A DNA stretch of 64,000 bases from Pseudoalteromonas holothuriae (GCF_945859825.1 NZ_CAMAPC010000003.1:62001-126000); one strand, 5' to 3'. Counted from the first letter of the stretch, positions 55,770-64,000 are shown. Notes: a model not told the origin generated them from the letters alone. Program-made: numbers and translations.

Positions 55770-58124
55770 ATGCATAAACTCGTAATGAACTCAATCACAC
55801 GCCCTTGGACAACAATTTTATTTACAGTCGTGCTGATCCTAACATCAACCATGGGGGCTTTTCAGGGGTTTACATGGAGCATCCCTTTTAAGAATGACTA
55901 CAAAGTCTTTTTCCGTGATGATAATAGCTATTTAAATGACTTTTTGAATTTACAAAAGACGTACACAAAGAGTGACAACGTCGCCATTGTGATAGCCCCT
56001 AATTCTGGTACGGTTTTTTCCAAAGACGTGTTACAAGCTATTGGGGAACTTACAGAGCAATCATGGCAATTTGAACACAGCACTCGAGTTGACTCTATTA
56101 CCAATTTTCAACATAGCTACGCAGAGCAGGATACGATAATTATAGAAGACCTCGTTCCTTTGGATATTTCATTAACCGAAGCGCGTATAAAACAAATTTC
56201 TCAAGTTGCACTCAAAGAGCCGCAACTGGTTAAAAGTATACTGGCAGAGGATGGTTCATCTACCGTTGTGAATATCACTTTTACTATTCCTGAAGCAGAC
56301 ATGACCGAAGCAGTGCCAAAAATTGCAAACGCAACTGAGTTGGTAGTCAATGAATTCGCCAGTCGTTATCCAAATATTGACTTTATGCTGTCGGGTATCG
56401 TTACCATGAATAACAGTTTTCAGGACATCGCCATTGCAGATACAGCGACGCGGATACCCGCAATGTTATTATTGGTATTAGTACTGCTGTCTATGCTTAC
56501 ACGCTCGGTCTCTGCCAGTGTAATCTCGTTGTTTATCATTATTGTCAGTGTTGTGACGACCATAGGTATCTGGGGCTGGCTAGGTGGCGAACTCAGTAGC
56601 CCAACGACCACTGCGCCGATTGCAATCCTGACATTGGCCGTGTCAGATTGCGTCCATGTAATTACCTCTTACATTAAACAGATACGCCAAGGCAACGCTA
56701 AATCAGCTGCTATTGAACACAGCATAAAGTCAAACATCAGACCAATTTTTCTAACCAGTGTAACAACTGCAATTGGCTTTTTGACAATGAACTTTTCGGA
56801 CTCCCCCCCATTTGTTGATTTAGGAAATTTAGTTGCAATTGGAGTGATGTTGGCATTTTGGTTCACTATTACGTTGCTGCCAGCCTTGATGACCCTTTTC
56901 CCCTTAGAAGTGTCGAAGAAAAACCGTAATTACGAATTAATGGATCTCTTTGCAAGCTTTGTGATCCGCTACTATAAACGTATCTTTTTCATCACCTCGA
57001 TTATCATGCTTTCAGCCATCATCCAGCTTCCTAAAAACCAGCTGGATGATGATTTTGTAGAATACTTTGATAAGTCCGTTCCATTTAGAGCTGCTGCGAA
57101 CTTTATGGAAGCCAACATTGCAGGTATGACGACTCTAGAGCTGTCGTTTAATTCTGGTAAAGCGGAAGGCATTAATGATCCTAAGTTCTTAGCCTTTATT
57201 GACCAATTCCAAATTTGGCTCAGTAGTCTAGAGTACACTGATCACATTAACAGCATTACTCATACCGTAAAAAGACTGAACATGAACATGCATGGCGATG
57301 ATCCTAGCTTTTATCGGTTACCTGAGTCTAAAGAGCAAGTTGCGCAATATATTCTGTTACTGGAAATGTCCTTACCAATTGGACTCGATACCAATAATCT
57401 GTTAAACGTTGACAAATCTGCGACCAGAGTAACAGTGACGTTTCAAGACCTCACCTCCAATGAAACCCTAGAGCTAGAAAACCTGATAAAAACGCGCTTT
57501 GAATCACTAAACAGCCCTTATCAACTGTTAATTGCAAGTCCTTCTTTAATGTTTTCGCATATTGGAGCAACAAATATCATGAGCATGCTGGAGGGCTCTA
57601 CTACAGCACTGGTATTAATTTCGATGCTACTCATTCTAGCTCTTCGCTCAGTTAAAATTGGCCTTTTAAGTCTCATTCCTAACCTCACTCCGGCCGCCGT
57701 TGCTTTTGGGGTCTGGGCATTATATTCAGGTGAGGTAGGCTTGGGGCTGTCTGTAGTATTGGGCGTTACATTAGGAATTATTGTAGATGATACAGTTCAT
57801 TTTTTGACTCGTTACCAACATGCGAGAAAGGAACTCCGGTACAATGCACAAGACGCCATTCGTTATGCGTTTAATGTGGTGGGCACGGCCTTGACAACAA
57901 CAACTCTAATACTGATTGCAGGTTTTTTAGTGATGGCTACATCAAGTCTGCAAGTAAACTCAGAGATGGGACTCATGACAGCTATCACGATTAGCATCGC
58001 ATTATTGATAGACTTCTTGTTTCTCCCTTCTTTGATATTGTTACTCAGCAAATCATCTAAAAGCGGAAATTTAGCGGTTAGCAATACAATAGCAGAACCA
58101 AATGGGAAAATTAGTAAGGAATAA
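55770..58124 (+). CDS. MMPL/RND-superfamily lipid exporter
   Basis: 784 residues with the RND two-repeat layout: one N-terminal membrane helix (~15-30), a large periplasmic loop, a bundle of helices (~220-380), then helix ~405, a second loop and a second bundle (~600-770). Membrane-embedded acidic residues typical of the family are in LTLAVSDCVHVI and LGIIVDDTVHFL. No signal of a TolC-linked tripartite drug pump (no membrane-fusion gene nearby). The size is nearer to MMPL/HpnN-like exporters of lipids and hydrophobic molecules than to AcrB. With a periplasmic LolA-like protein and an outer-membrane barrel next to it, it is a good candidate for exporting the NRPS lipopeptide. The stop overlaps the ribosome site of the next gene. 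Confidence 0.9.
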   Translation: MHKLVMNSITRPWTTILFTVVLILTSTMGAFQGFTWSIPFKNDYKVFFRDDNSYLNDFLNLQKTYTKSDNVAIVIAPNSGTVFSKDVLQAIGELTEQSWQFEHSTRVDSITNFQHSYAEQDTIIIEDLVPLDISLTEARIKQISQVALKEPQLVKSILAEDGSSTVVNITFTIPEADMTEAVPKIANATELVVNEFASRYPNIDFMLSGIVTMNNSFQDIAIADTATRIPAMLLLVLVLLSMLTRSVSASVISLFIIIVSVVTTIGIWGWLGGELSSPTTTAPIAILTLAVSDCVHVITSYIKQIRQGNAKSAAIEHSIKSNIRPIFLTSVTTAIGFLTMNFSDSPPFVDLGNLVAIGVMLAFWFTITLLPALMTLFPLEVSKKNRNYELMDLFASFVIRYYKRIFFITSIIMLSAIIQLPKNQLDDDFVEYFDKSVPFRAAANFMEANIAGMTTLELSFNSGKAEGINDPKFLAFIDQFQIWLSSLEYTDHINSITHTVKRLNMNMHGDDPSFYRLPESKEQVAQYILLLEMSLPIGLDTNNLLNVDKSATRVTVTFQDLTSNETLELENLIKTRFESLNSPYQLLIASPSLMFSHIGATNIMSMLEGSTTALVLISMLLILALRSVKIGLLSLIPNLTPAAVAFGVWALYSGEVGLGLSVVLGVTLGIIVDDTVHFLTRYQHARKELRYNAQDAIRYAFNVVGTALTTTTLILIAGFLVMATSSLQVNSEMGLMTAITISIALLIDFLFLPSLILLLSKSSKSGNLAVSNTIAEPNGKISKE

Positions 58125-58125
58125 C

Positions 58126-58899
58126 ATGCTTAAAAGTATCTTAATATGTAGTTTGGCTTTAGTCAGCCTTCCTAGTGCCTCTCAAAATGAGAAAGGACTA
58201 CAAATTTCAATCGAACAAAAGGCAAGAAATTCAGGATGGAATAGCGTTTACTCTAAATTCAAAATGATTTTAGAAAACCCTAGTGGGGATAAAAGTGTCC
58301 GCGAAATGCGCCTTAAGACTTTAGAAGTAGACAATGATGGTGACAAGTCACTGATTATATTTGATCGTCCCAATGATGTAAAAGGTACTGTGTTTTTAAA
58401 TCATTCTCATATCAATGATGCAGATGAACAGTGGCTCTATCTACCGGCACTTAAACGCACCAAAGCAATAGCATCACGAAATAAGTCAGGCCCTTTTGTT
58501 GGTAGTGAGTTTTCATTTGAGGATCTATCCTCTTTTGAAGTTGGTAAATACCAGTTTACCTATTTAGAAAGTGATAAAATTGATGGCATTGAGGTGTTTA
58601 AAGTTGAACAAGTGCCAGTCGACAAGTTTTCAGGGTATCAAAAAAGAGTAGCATGGATAGATGCGTCACGTTATATACCGCTCAAGATCGAGTTTTATGA
58701 TAGAAAAGGAAGTCCTTTAAAAACATTGATTTTAAGTGAATATAAATTGCATCTGGATAAATTCTGGAGAGCACATACCATGCAGATGAATAATCATCAA
58801 ACTGGGAAGTCGACAACACTTATCACTGAGAATTTTGAATTTAACCTTGATTTAAGTATTCAAGACTTTGCTAGTAGAAGGTTAAATAAGGTTCGCTAA
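58126..58899 (+). CDS. Periplasmic outer-membrane lipoprotein-sorting (LolA-like) family protein
   Basis: 257 residues from ATG 58126, behind AAGGA and one base after the MMPL stop; an upstream in-frame ATG at 58102 is rejected. The N-terminus is a signal peptide (MLKSILICSLALVSLPSASQ). The body matches the family annotated as outer membrane lipoprotein-sorting proteins that accompany MMPL exporters: MRLKTLEVDNDGDKSLIIF, DEQWLYLPALKRTKAI, SFEDLSSFEVGKY and AWIDASRYIPLKIEFYDRKG. These proteins form a half-barrel that holds lipids. It probably receives the hydrophobic cargo from the exporter. Its stop overlaps the next start (TAATG). Confidence 0.9.
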   Translation: MLKSILICSLALVSLPSASQNEKGLQISIEQKARNSGWNSVYSKFKMILENPSGDKSVREMRLKTLEVDNDGDKSLIIFDRPNDVKGTVFLNHSHINDADEQWLYLPALKRTKAIASRNKSGPFVGSEFSFEDLSSFEVGKYQFTYLESDKIDGIEVFKVEQVPVDKFSGYQKRVAWIDASRYIPLKIEFYDRKGSPLKTLILSEYKLHLDKFWRAHTMQMNNHQTGKSTTLITENFEFNLDLSIQDFASRRLNKVR

Positions 58900-60077
58900 T
58901 GAAGTGCATAGTTAACTCAAGCTATCCTTTATTGGCCTTAATACTTATAGCCAGCCCTGTATGGACCTTTGAAATACAGGGTAATTTAAATTTAGAACAG
59001 CGTCACTATGTCAGCGCTAAAGAGCAGCAATCAGAGCAATATGAAGCAACGTTATCCTTTGCGCCAGAGTTATACTACAACCATAATGATATAGAAGTTA
59101 ATATAAAGCCTAATGCTCGGATTAACTCTATGGACGACGAAAAGTCAGGCTTCTATTTTAAAGAGTTAAACCTTGCATACACATCAAATGCCCACGAATT
59201 TAAAGTTGGTATTAATCAAGTGTTTTGGGGCGTCACAGAATCTCAGCACATCATAGATATTATTAATCAAACCGATACATTAGCAAGTGTAGACTTTGAA
59301 CAAAAAATGGGGCAACCCATGCTGCAATACACTTATTATAGCGAAGACAGTTCACTGCAAGTCTTCCTACTACCTCACTTTCAAAAGCCCAAATATGCAT
59401 CAAAAAAAGGTAGGTTAAGGCCTATTCTCGTTGTGGACCCTTCCTTAGTGCAATTTGAATCCAGCAAAGGAAAAAACCGCCAAGACTTTGCATTGAAATA
59501 CAGTAGCCGCCTAGCGGGCATTGACTATAGCTTACATTACTTTAACGGTATTCAAAGAACACCCATTTTGCAATATTCCGCAGCACATAATGCGCTTGCC
59601 CCTTTGCATCCTAACATGGAGCAAGTAGGGATCGAATCACAACTCGTATACGAAAATTGGCTTTTTAAATTAGAAGGATACCATCGCCACTCAACACACA
59701 ACTACAGCGCTGTGACGGCAGGCTTTGAATATACTTTAATTGGCGTGTTTGATTCTTTTTGGGACATTAACTTAATTAGTGAATACCAATATGATTCGCG
59801 TCAAGATCCAAGCTTAGCACAAGGGCAAAATGACTTATTCCTCGGTGCAAGACTCACACTAAATGACCTAGACGGTACAACCGCGTTAGTAGGGTTAGTT
59901 CAGGACTTAGACGATAAAGACACTGTCAGTGGTAGGCTTGAAATATCTAGCAGAATCAATGATAGCTGGCGATGGAGAGTGGAAGGCTGGTTGTTTCAGG
60001 CTGACTCAGTGGATGAAATCACATTCTTTGCGCGCAAAGATGATTTTTTACAGTTTTCAATAGAATACTATTTCTAA
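58899..60077 (+). CDS. Outer-membrane beta-barrel protein (DUF1302-type partner)
   Basis: 392 residues. A signal peptide (MKCIVNSSYPLLALILIASPVWT) is followed by alternating strands rich in aromatic residues and ending in FSIEYYF; a terminal aromatic residue is the usual signature for outer-membrane insertion. Segments such as FYFKELNLAY, HEFKVGINQVFWGVTESQHIIDIINQTD and QPMLQYTYY resemble the barrels often encoded next to MMPL plus LolA-like proteins (DUF1302-like). It is probably the outer-membrane step of the cassette. Its start overlaps the previous stop by one base. It is the last gene before a structured intergenic region. Confidence 0.85.
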   Translation: MKCIVNSSYPLLALILIASPVWTFEIQGNLNLEQRHYVSAKEQQSEQYEATLSFAPELYYNHNDIEVNIKPNARINSMDDEKSGFYFKELNLAYTSNAHEFKVGINQVFWGVTESQHIIDIINQTDTLASVDFEQKMGQPMLQYTYYSEDSSLQVFLLPHFQKPKYASKKGRLRPILVVDPSLVQFESSKGKNRQDFALKYSSRLAGIDYSLHYFNGIQRTPILQYSAAHNALAPLHPNMEQVGIESQLVYENWLFKLEGYHRHSTHNYSAVTAGFEYTLIGVFDSFWDINLISEYQYDSRQDPSLAQGQNDLFLGARLTLNDLDGTTALVGLVQDLDDKDTVSGRLEISSRINDSWRWRVEGWLFQADSVDEITFFARKDDFLQFSIEYYF

Positions 60078-60330
60078 CTGAGGTTCAGGCGTTGCTGAGC
60101 ACATTATTGTGTGCTTATCCGTGCTTCAACAAAAGATAGATTGCTTGAAGTTTGAACCTCATCATCTATGTGACTACATAACCATATGCTGATAAATGTA
60201 ATCATCTCTACAGGTGTTAAATATACACCTTCTTAAGTAAAGTTTCGATGGTTAAAGTTACATTCCTCTAGCTGCTAACTCGGTACAATGCTAATCTCTT
60301 TGTTAGGATAATAATACACAGAGGAACACC
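60078..60330. other. Intergenic region with a nested inverted-repeat structure
   Basis: This 253-base gap separates the export cassette from qmcA. Just after the barrel gene, TGAGGTTCA (60079-60087) and its exact complement TGAACCTCA (60153-60161) could form a 9-bp closing stem. Between them are two smaller hairpins: GCACA/TGTGC (60099-60114) and CTTCAA/TTGAAG (60124-60150). There is no U-run, so it is not a standard intrinsic terminator. A qmcA promoter should lie in the rest; I could not place one with confidence. GAGG at 60321-60324 is the qmcA ribosome site. Confidence 0.4.
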
Positions 60331-61284
60331 ATGGACCCCGTAAGCCAGATATTAGACATACTATTTAACATCGAAGTGTTATTGCTCATTTTTGTACTTG
60401 TTGTACTTAAAAGTAGTATTAAATTTGTTCCCCAAAATCGTGCGTGGTTGATTGAACGATTTGGCAAATACCAATCAACAAAAGAGGCTGGACTAAACTT
60501 CATTGTTCCGTTTGTTGATAGAATTGCCGCCGATAGAAGCCTAAAAGAACAAGCGGTTGATGTACCTTCTCAGTCAGCGATTACTAAAGATAATATTTCT
60601 TTAATAGTTGATGGTGTGCTGTATTTCCGTGTATTAGACCCGTATAAAGCGACATATGGCGTAGATGATTATATTTTTGCAGTAACGCAATTAGCGCAAA
60701 CCACCATGCGTAGTGAACTGGGTAAAATGGAGCTAGACAAAACATTTGAAGAGCGCGATTTACTTAATACCAATATCGTCACTGCAATTAATAGTGCCTC
60801 AGAGCCTTGGGGTATACAGGTGTTACGCTACGAGATAAAAGATATTGTGCCACCTAATTCTGTTATGGAAGCTATGGAAGCTCAGATGAAAGCAGAGCGT
60901 GTAAAGCGTGCACAAATTTTAGAGTCTGAAGGTGACAGACAATCGGCAATTAATGTGGCCGAAGGTAAAAAGCAAGCACAAGTACTTGCTGCGGAAGGTG
61001 AAAAGGCTGAACAAATTCTCAGTGCCGAGGGTGAAGCTCAAGCCATTATTGCCGTTGCAGACGCACAAGCTGCAGCGCTGCGCAAAGTAGGTGAAGCTGC
61101 AGATACTGAACAAGGCCAAAAAGCCATTCAACTTGATTTGGCAACTAAAGCCATTGCCGCCAAAGAAGCGATTGCCAAAGAGTCATCGGTGGTTTTACTG
61201 CCCGACTCAGGCACTGATACCAGCGCTTTAGTCGCGCAAGGCATGTCTATTATTAGCGCCATTAATAAGCAACAAAAAGGATAA
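60331..61284 (+). CDS. qmcA: QmcA-type SPFH (stomatin/prohibitin) membrane protein
   Basis: 317 residues. One N-terminal membrane helix (IEVLLLIFVLVVLKSS) is followed by a complete SPFH/band-7 domain (VPQNRAWLIERFGKYQSTKEAGLNFIVPFVDRI; AQTTMRSELGKMELDKTFEERDLLN) and a long Ala/Glu/Lys-rich coiled coil with repeats of the type AEGEKAEQIL. This matches E. coli QmcA (YbbK) in layout and length. Such proteins form membrane-anchored oligomers and act on membrane organisation and protein quality control with FtsH or NfeD partners. An NfeD gene follows four bases later, which confirms the pair. It has the character of a core gene and is probably unrelated to the NRPS locus. Confidence 0.92.
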   Translation: MDPVSQILDILFNIEVLLLIFVLVVLKSSIKFVPQNRAWLIERFGKYQSTKEAGLNFIVPFVDRIAADRSLKEQAVDVPSQSAITKDNISLIVDGVLYFRVLDPYKATYGVDDYIFAVTQLAQTTMRSELGKMELDKTFEERDLLNTNIVTAINSASEPWGIQVLRYEIKDIVPPNSVMEAMEAQMKAERVKRAQILESEGDRQSAINVAEGKKQAQVLAAEGEKAEQILSAEGEAQAIIAVADAQAAALRKVGEAADTEQGQKAIQLDLATKAIAAKEAIAKESSVVLLPDSGTDTSALVAQGMSIISAINKQQKG

Positions 61285-61288
61285 TCAT

Positions 61289-61741
61289 ATGGATTTGATT
61301 TTAAATAACTTACCACAAACCCTTATTATTGTTGGTATTTTTGCTTTAATCATTGAAGTTGCAGTGCTTGGGTTTGCGACATTTTTTTTACTATTTTTAG
61401 GCCTATCATTAGTACTTAGCGGCACCATGATGTACGCTGGTTTATTAGCCAATGACTGGATGACAGCGCTTTGGGTAAACGCCATACTCACTTTTGTTTT
61501 AGCACTAGTCTTATGGAAACCACTAAAACGCTTGCAGCAATCAAGTAACGATGAAGAGATAAGTAACGATTTTGCTGATATTGATTTTATCTTAAGTGAC
61601 GATTTAAACGACAACAATCAGGTGTTTCATGCCTACTCTGGTATTCAATGGCAACTCAAAAGCGATCAACCACTCAGTAAAGGCACTCGCGTAAAAGTAG
61701 TAAAAAAAGAGGTTGGGGTTATGTGGGTAAAAACTCTTTAA
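61289..61741 (+). CDS. NfeD family membrane protein (partner of the SPFH protein)
   Basis: 150 residues, short form without a protease domain. Two to three hydrophobic helices (PQTLIIVGIFALIIEVAVLGFATFFLLF... and WVNAILTFVLALVLWKPL) are followed by a C-terminal OB-like domain (FHAYSGIQWQLKS and GTRVKVVKKEVGVMWVKTL). This is the YbbJ-like class always found next to stomatin-type SPFH genes. It probably regulates oligomer assembly or function of the SPFH partner. Its start follows the qmcA stop by four bases and the pair ends at a good intrinsic terminator. Confidence 0.9.
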   Translation: MDLILNNLPQTLIIVGIFALIIEVAVLGFATFFLLFLGLSLVLSGTMMYAGLLANDWMTALWVNAILTFVLALVLWKPLKRLQQSSNDEEISNDFADIDFILSDDLNDNNQVFHAYSGIQWQLKSDQPLSKGTRVKVVKKEVGVMWVKTL

Positions 61742-61788
61742 CGCTTACCTTCGCGCAATTATAAATATTCGCGCATTCAGTTAATAAA

Positions 61789-61831
61789 TGCGCTAATCAA
61801 TACTGTATAAGTGATTGGTTAGCGCAATTTT
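61789..61831 (+). terminator. Intrinsic terminator after qmcA-nfeD
   Basis: TGCGCTAATCAAT (61789-61801) pairs with ATTGGTTAGCGCA (61814-61826), giving a 13-bp stem with one G-U pair and a 12-base loop, followed by ATTTT. It lies 48 bases after the NfeD stop in the right orientation. Confidence 0.75.
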
Positions 61832-62011
61832 AAAACTCTCTTACCACGTCAAATCATTGTGTTTATCAATACAAATAAACCACACCAAGGCTTGCCAAGC
61901 CCTAATATGCATAACATTTTATCATACAGCCCGTATTTATTATTGAAAAATATAAACTGAGAACTTATTTTTATTAAGTAATAAATCACCTAATTTATTT
62001 GTTCAGACTTT
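61832..62011. other. Intergenic, no recognised element
   Basis: 180 AT-rich bases between the nfeD terminator and the small ORF. A promoter for the small ORF may be here but none is convincing. Confidence 0.3.
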
Positions 62012-62203
62012 ATGAAAAAAAGTAATATGGTGTTGCTAGGTATGCAACTTATCGCTCGTGGGTATTATGATTACCATGACCTTACCTTTTTCTATCAAGT
62101 TGGGGCCTGGACCTGTAACTTTATAGCAGTTGGTGCCCTGTGCACTTACCCTATCCGCTCCCTCAAGGAACACTTTAAACAAAGGCGCGCTGCCGCTGAG
62201 TAG
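62012..62203 (+). CDS. Small hypothetical protein, possible membrane protein
   Basis: 63 residues. It has a hydrophobic stretch (FYQVGAWTCNFIAVGALCTYPI) that could span the membrane once and a basic tail (KEHFKQRRAAAE). No ribosome site is evident before the ATG, which lowers confidence. A good terminator follows 32 bases after its stop, which favours a real transcript ending here. I do not recognise the family. If it is not a gene, the whole 61742-62486 stretch is noncoding. Confidence 0.45.
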   Translation: MKKSNMVLLGMQLIARGYYDYHDLTFFYQVGAWTCNFIAVGALCTYPIRSLKEHFKQRRAAAE

Positions 62204-62235
62204 TACTGTTTTCAAAACTAAAATTTCATTCATGC

Positions 62236-62263
62236 AAAATGGCGACTTTCAGTCGCCATTTTT
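62236..62263. terminator. Intrinsic terminator, probably bidirectional
   Basis: A near-perfect hairpin: AAAATGGCGACT pairs with AGTCGCCATTTT around a three-base loop (TTC). A-rich on the left and T-rich on the right, so it could stop transcription from either side. Confidence 0.85.
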
Positions 62264-62486
62264 ATTGACCGTATATTTGAGCATGCCAATAAATTCATTT
62301 TGAGCTTTGGTTCACCAAGCACTTCACTCCTACTCATGTATTCAATAGCCGCTTAAAAGTAAAAACAATTTCAGTTGTTAAAAAAGTGTACTTTTTACAT
62401 ATTCACTCAACGCAAACCGTGACATTTTTATATAGAACACGTTAGGCTATCAGTACTTATCTATTTATTTACATTGAGCGCACACG
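62264..62486 (+). other. Intergenic region upstream of the sugar dehydrogenase
   Basis: 223 AT-rich bases. The promoter of the dehydrogenase gene must be here, but no -35/-10 pair stands out. No other element seen. Confidence 0.3.
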
Positions 62487-63638
62487 ATGAAAAAACTAAA
62501 TAACAAGATAGCGTTAGCCTTATTTTGTATCTCTTCTTTCGCTAATGCAGCTTTAGAGCAAGCAATCCCACTTGCCCAGAGCGCTGATAAATACAGCCTT
62601 GAATTGTTAACTAAAGGCATACAAATTCCTTGGGGCATGGTCTGGCTCAACGATAATGAATTGCTAGTTACCGACAGAGCGGGCAAGTTGCGATTAATTA
62701 AAAATGGTAAGTTACTTGAGCAGCACATCGAAGGGTTGCCAAAATTACACGCAAAACGTCAAGGCGGTTTGTTAGATGTGGAGCTCGACCAAAATTTTGC
62801 AAGTAATGGCTGGATTTATTTTTCTTATTCGGGTTATGAAGGCGATGAAAGTGGCAATAACACATCAATAATGCGCGCTCGACTTAACAATATGAAACTA
62901 ATAGATAAACAAGTGTTATTTGATGGCTTTCCAAATACCCAAAAGTCTCATCACTATGGCTCACGGATTGAGTTTGATAAACAAGGTTATCTGTATTTTT
63001 CAATCGGAGATCGCGGTAATCGAGATGAGTACCCACAACGTTTAGATAATGATGCGGGCAAAATTCATCGCATCAAGCCAGATGGTAGCATTCCTAATAG
63101 CAACCCATTTGCTAACCAACAAAATGCTCGAAAAAGCATTTATTCATTCGGGCACCGCAATCCTCAGGGAATGGCAATGCATCCAAAAACGGGGGATATT
63201 TGGACTCATGAACATGGACCTCGCGGCGGAGATGAAATTAACATCATCAAAGCAGGCGCAAATTATGGCTGGCCAATCATCACTTATGGTATCAATTACA
63301 ACGGTTCAAAAATCACCGACGAAACCACACGAAAAGGCATGCAACAACCTCTCTGGACATGGACCCCTTCTATAGCGCCTTCTGGCATGGCGTTTGTTAC
63401 CAGCGATACATACCCACAGTGGCAGGGTCATTTAGTTGTAGGCTCTATGAAGTTTGCCCATCTGGTATTAGTAAAGCTTGATGGTGACAAGGTGGTAGGT
63501 CACAGTAAATTGTTCGAGGGAGCTGGCAGAGTGCGTAGCATTGCAACCCACCCCAATGGCGATCTCTATTTAGGTATAGATGGCAGTGGAATTTACAAAA
63601 TTGTACCAAAAGCGGCACAAAAAAACATCGCACAATAA
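62487..63638 (+). CDS. PQQ-dependent soluble aldose (sugar) dehydrogenase, Asd/YliI type
   Basis: 383 residues with a signal peptide (MKKLNNKIALALFCISSFANA, cleaved before ALEQ), so it is periplasmic. The protein is a six-bladed beta-propeller of the GDH-B/YliI family: IPWGMVWLNDNELLVTDRAG, LDVELDQNFASNGWIYFSYS, HHYGSRIEFD, GKIHRIKPDGSIPNSNPF, SFGHRNPQGMAMHP, WTHEHGPRGGDEINI and ANYGWPIITYG. These include the usual PQQ- and calcium-site segments. It oxidises aldose sugars and needs PQQ, which may be supplied by the cell or from outside; no pqq genes are in the window. It is monocistronic and looks like core metabolism. Confidence 0.92.
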   Translation: MKKLNNKIALALFCISSFANAALEQAIPLAQSADKYSLELLTKGIQIPWGMVWLNDNELLVTDRAGKLRLIKNGKLLEQHIEGLPKLHAKRQGGLLDVELDQNFASNGWIYFSYSGYEGDESGNNTSIMRARLNNMKLIDKQVLFDGFPNTQKSHHYGSRIEFDKQGYLYFSIGDRGNRDEYPQRLDNDAGKIHRIKPDGSIPNSNPFANQQNARKSIYSFGHRNPQGMAMHPKTGDIWTHEHGPRGGDEINIIKAGANYGWPIITYGINYNGSKITDETTRKGMQQPLWTWTPSIAPSGMAFVTSDTYPQWQGHLVVGSMKFAHLVLVKLDGDKVVGHSKLFEGAGRVRSIATHPNGDLYLGIDGSGIYKIVPKAAQKNIAQ

Positions 63639-63832
63639 AGATGTCAGCTGCATAAAAATAAAATTCGCTTTGCCAATTCAAACACTGATGTGGCCAATTA
63701 GTTGAGTGTGCATTCACTCTAATTATGCTTATTGATGTCGCAAAGCGATTGTTCTAATTAGTTATATCTAATTGTGTTCGCTGGGTTTAGCACTACACTT
63801 TACTACACTGTGCTCATTAGGGAGTTAATATA
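63639..63832. other. Intergenic region with a nested inverted repeat
   Basis: An interrupted hairpin AATTA...GAGTG / CACTC...TAATT (63696-63724) lies inside a wider inverted repeat CGCTTTG (63666-63672) / CAAAGCG (63741-63747). The inner hairpin may terminate the sugar dehydrogenase transcript, though the T-run is short. GGGAG at 63820-63824 is the ribosome site of the next gene. No sigma-28-type chemotaxis promoter was recognised. Confidence 0.35.
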
Positions 63833-64000
63833 ATGTTGGATTTTTTATCACAAATGACCGTTAAAAGTCGTTTAACTTTAGGCTTTGGTTTTATACTGGC
63901 CTTGCTAGTGTTACTGACGATTCAAGGGATCCAAAAAGTTAATTTTATTGACCGAACATTAAGTGAAATTACAGATGTTAACTCGGTAAAACAGCGCTAT
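63833..64000 (+). CDS. Methyl-accepting chemotaxis protein (partial, N-terminus only)
   Basis: The start ATG 63833 follows GGGAG by eight bases. The 56 visible residues open MLDFLSQMTVKSRLTLGFGF followed by a membrane helix (ILALLVLLTIQGI) and the start of a periplasmic helix (RTLSEITDVNSV). The short charged head, the LGFGF motif and the helical sensor start are typical of four-helix-bundle chemoreceptors. The signalling domain lies outside the window. The ligand cannot be inferred. Confidence 0.75.
   Translation, partial: MLDFLSQMTVKSRLTLGFGFILALLVLLTIQGIQKVNFIDRTLSEITDVNSVKQRY

Noticed and set aside
55770..58124. AcrB-type drug efflux pump
   Set aside because: The protein is shorter (784 residues), no membrane-fusion protein or TolC is nearby, and the neighbours are those of MMPL lipid exporters.
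1..64000. CRISPR arrays, tRNA/rRNA genes, insertion sequences, prophage genes
   Set aside because: I looked for regular short repeats, transposase or integrase proteins and tRNA-like folds and found none. The repeats seen are homologous NRPS domains.

Overview
The window is an AT-rich stretch from a marine-type gammaproteobacterium, most likely Pseudoalteromonas or a close relative. That guess rests on general protein style (the QmcA/NfeD pair, a PQQ-type aldose dehydrogenase, a chemoreceptor, the codon usage) and not on a marker gene. About 55 kb, from position 54900 on the minus strand down to the left edge, looks like one co-directional nonribosomal peptide synthetase (NRPS) locus. It continues beyond position 1, so its end is not visible. 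I see no thioesterase, phosphopantetheinyl transferase or regulator in the part shown.

Reading in the direction of transcription (right to left), the locus opens with seven small genes: an aldehyde dehydrogenase, an acyl-CoA dehydrogenase-like flavoprotein, a class III aminotransferase, an SRPBCC/polyketide-cyclase-like protein, and a triad in which two paralogous proteins of unknown function flank a beta-propeller protein. Eight NRPS genes follow. Protein 1 has a fatty acyl-AMP ligase loading module, so the product should be N-acylated. Pocket residues read by eye suggest, in order: small/Ala-like; a Lys2 (alpha-aminoadipate)-type domain; Cys (after a degenerate heterocyclization-like domain); Gly-like; Gly carrying an embedded flavin monooxygenase and a methyltransferase; Thr; Cys (after a recognisable heterocyclization domain); an unassigned residue; Thr; Cys followed by an epimerase; Thr; then a condensation domain. 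The eighth protein begins with a wrecked adenylation domain followed by an acyl-ligase domain of the trans-AT PKS type and runs off the window. Docking elements at the protein ends support the gene order as the assembly order.

Divergent from this locus (55172-60077, plus strand) is a four-gene cassette: a PAP2 phosphatase, an MMPL/RND-type membrane exporter, a periplasmic LolA-like lipoprotein-sorting family protein and an outer-membrane beta-barrel. Together they could carry a lipidic product across the envelope.

The right end (60331-64000) looks like ordinary core genome: qmcA (SPFH protein), an NfeD partner, a tiny ORF, a PQQ-dependent sugar dehydrogenase and the start of a chemoreceptor gene, with intrinsic terminators between them. 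The boundary between accessory and core DNA is probably near 60080-60330.

The most unusual parts are the Gly module with two catalytic insertions, the dead adenylation domain plus acyl-ligase at the left edge, the His-less condensation region of protein 4, and the duplicated unknown/propeller triad. No known product was recognised.
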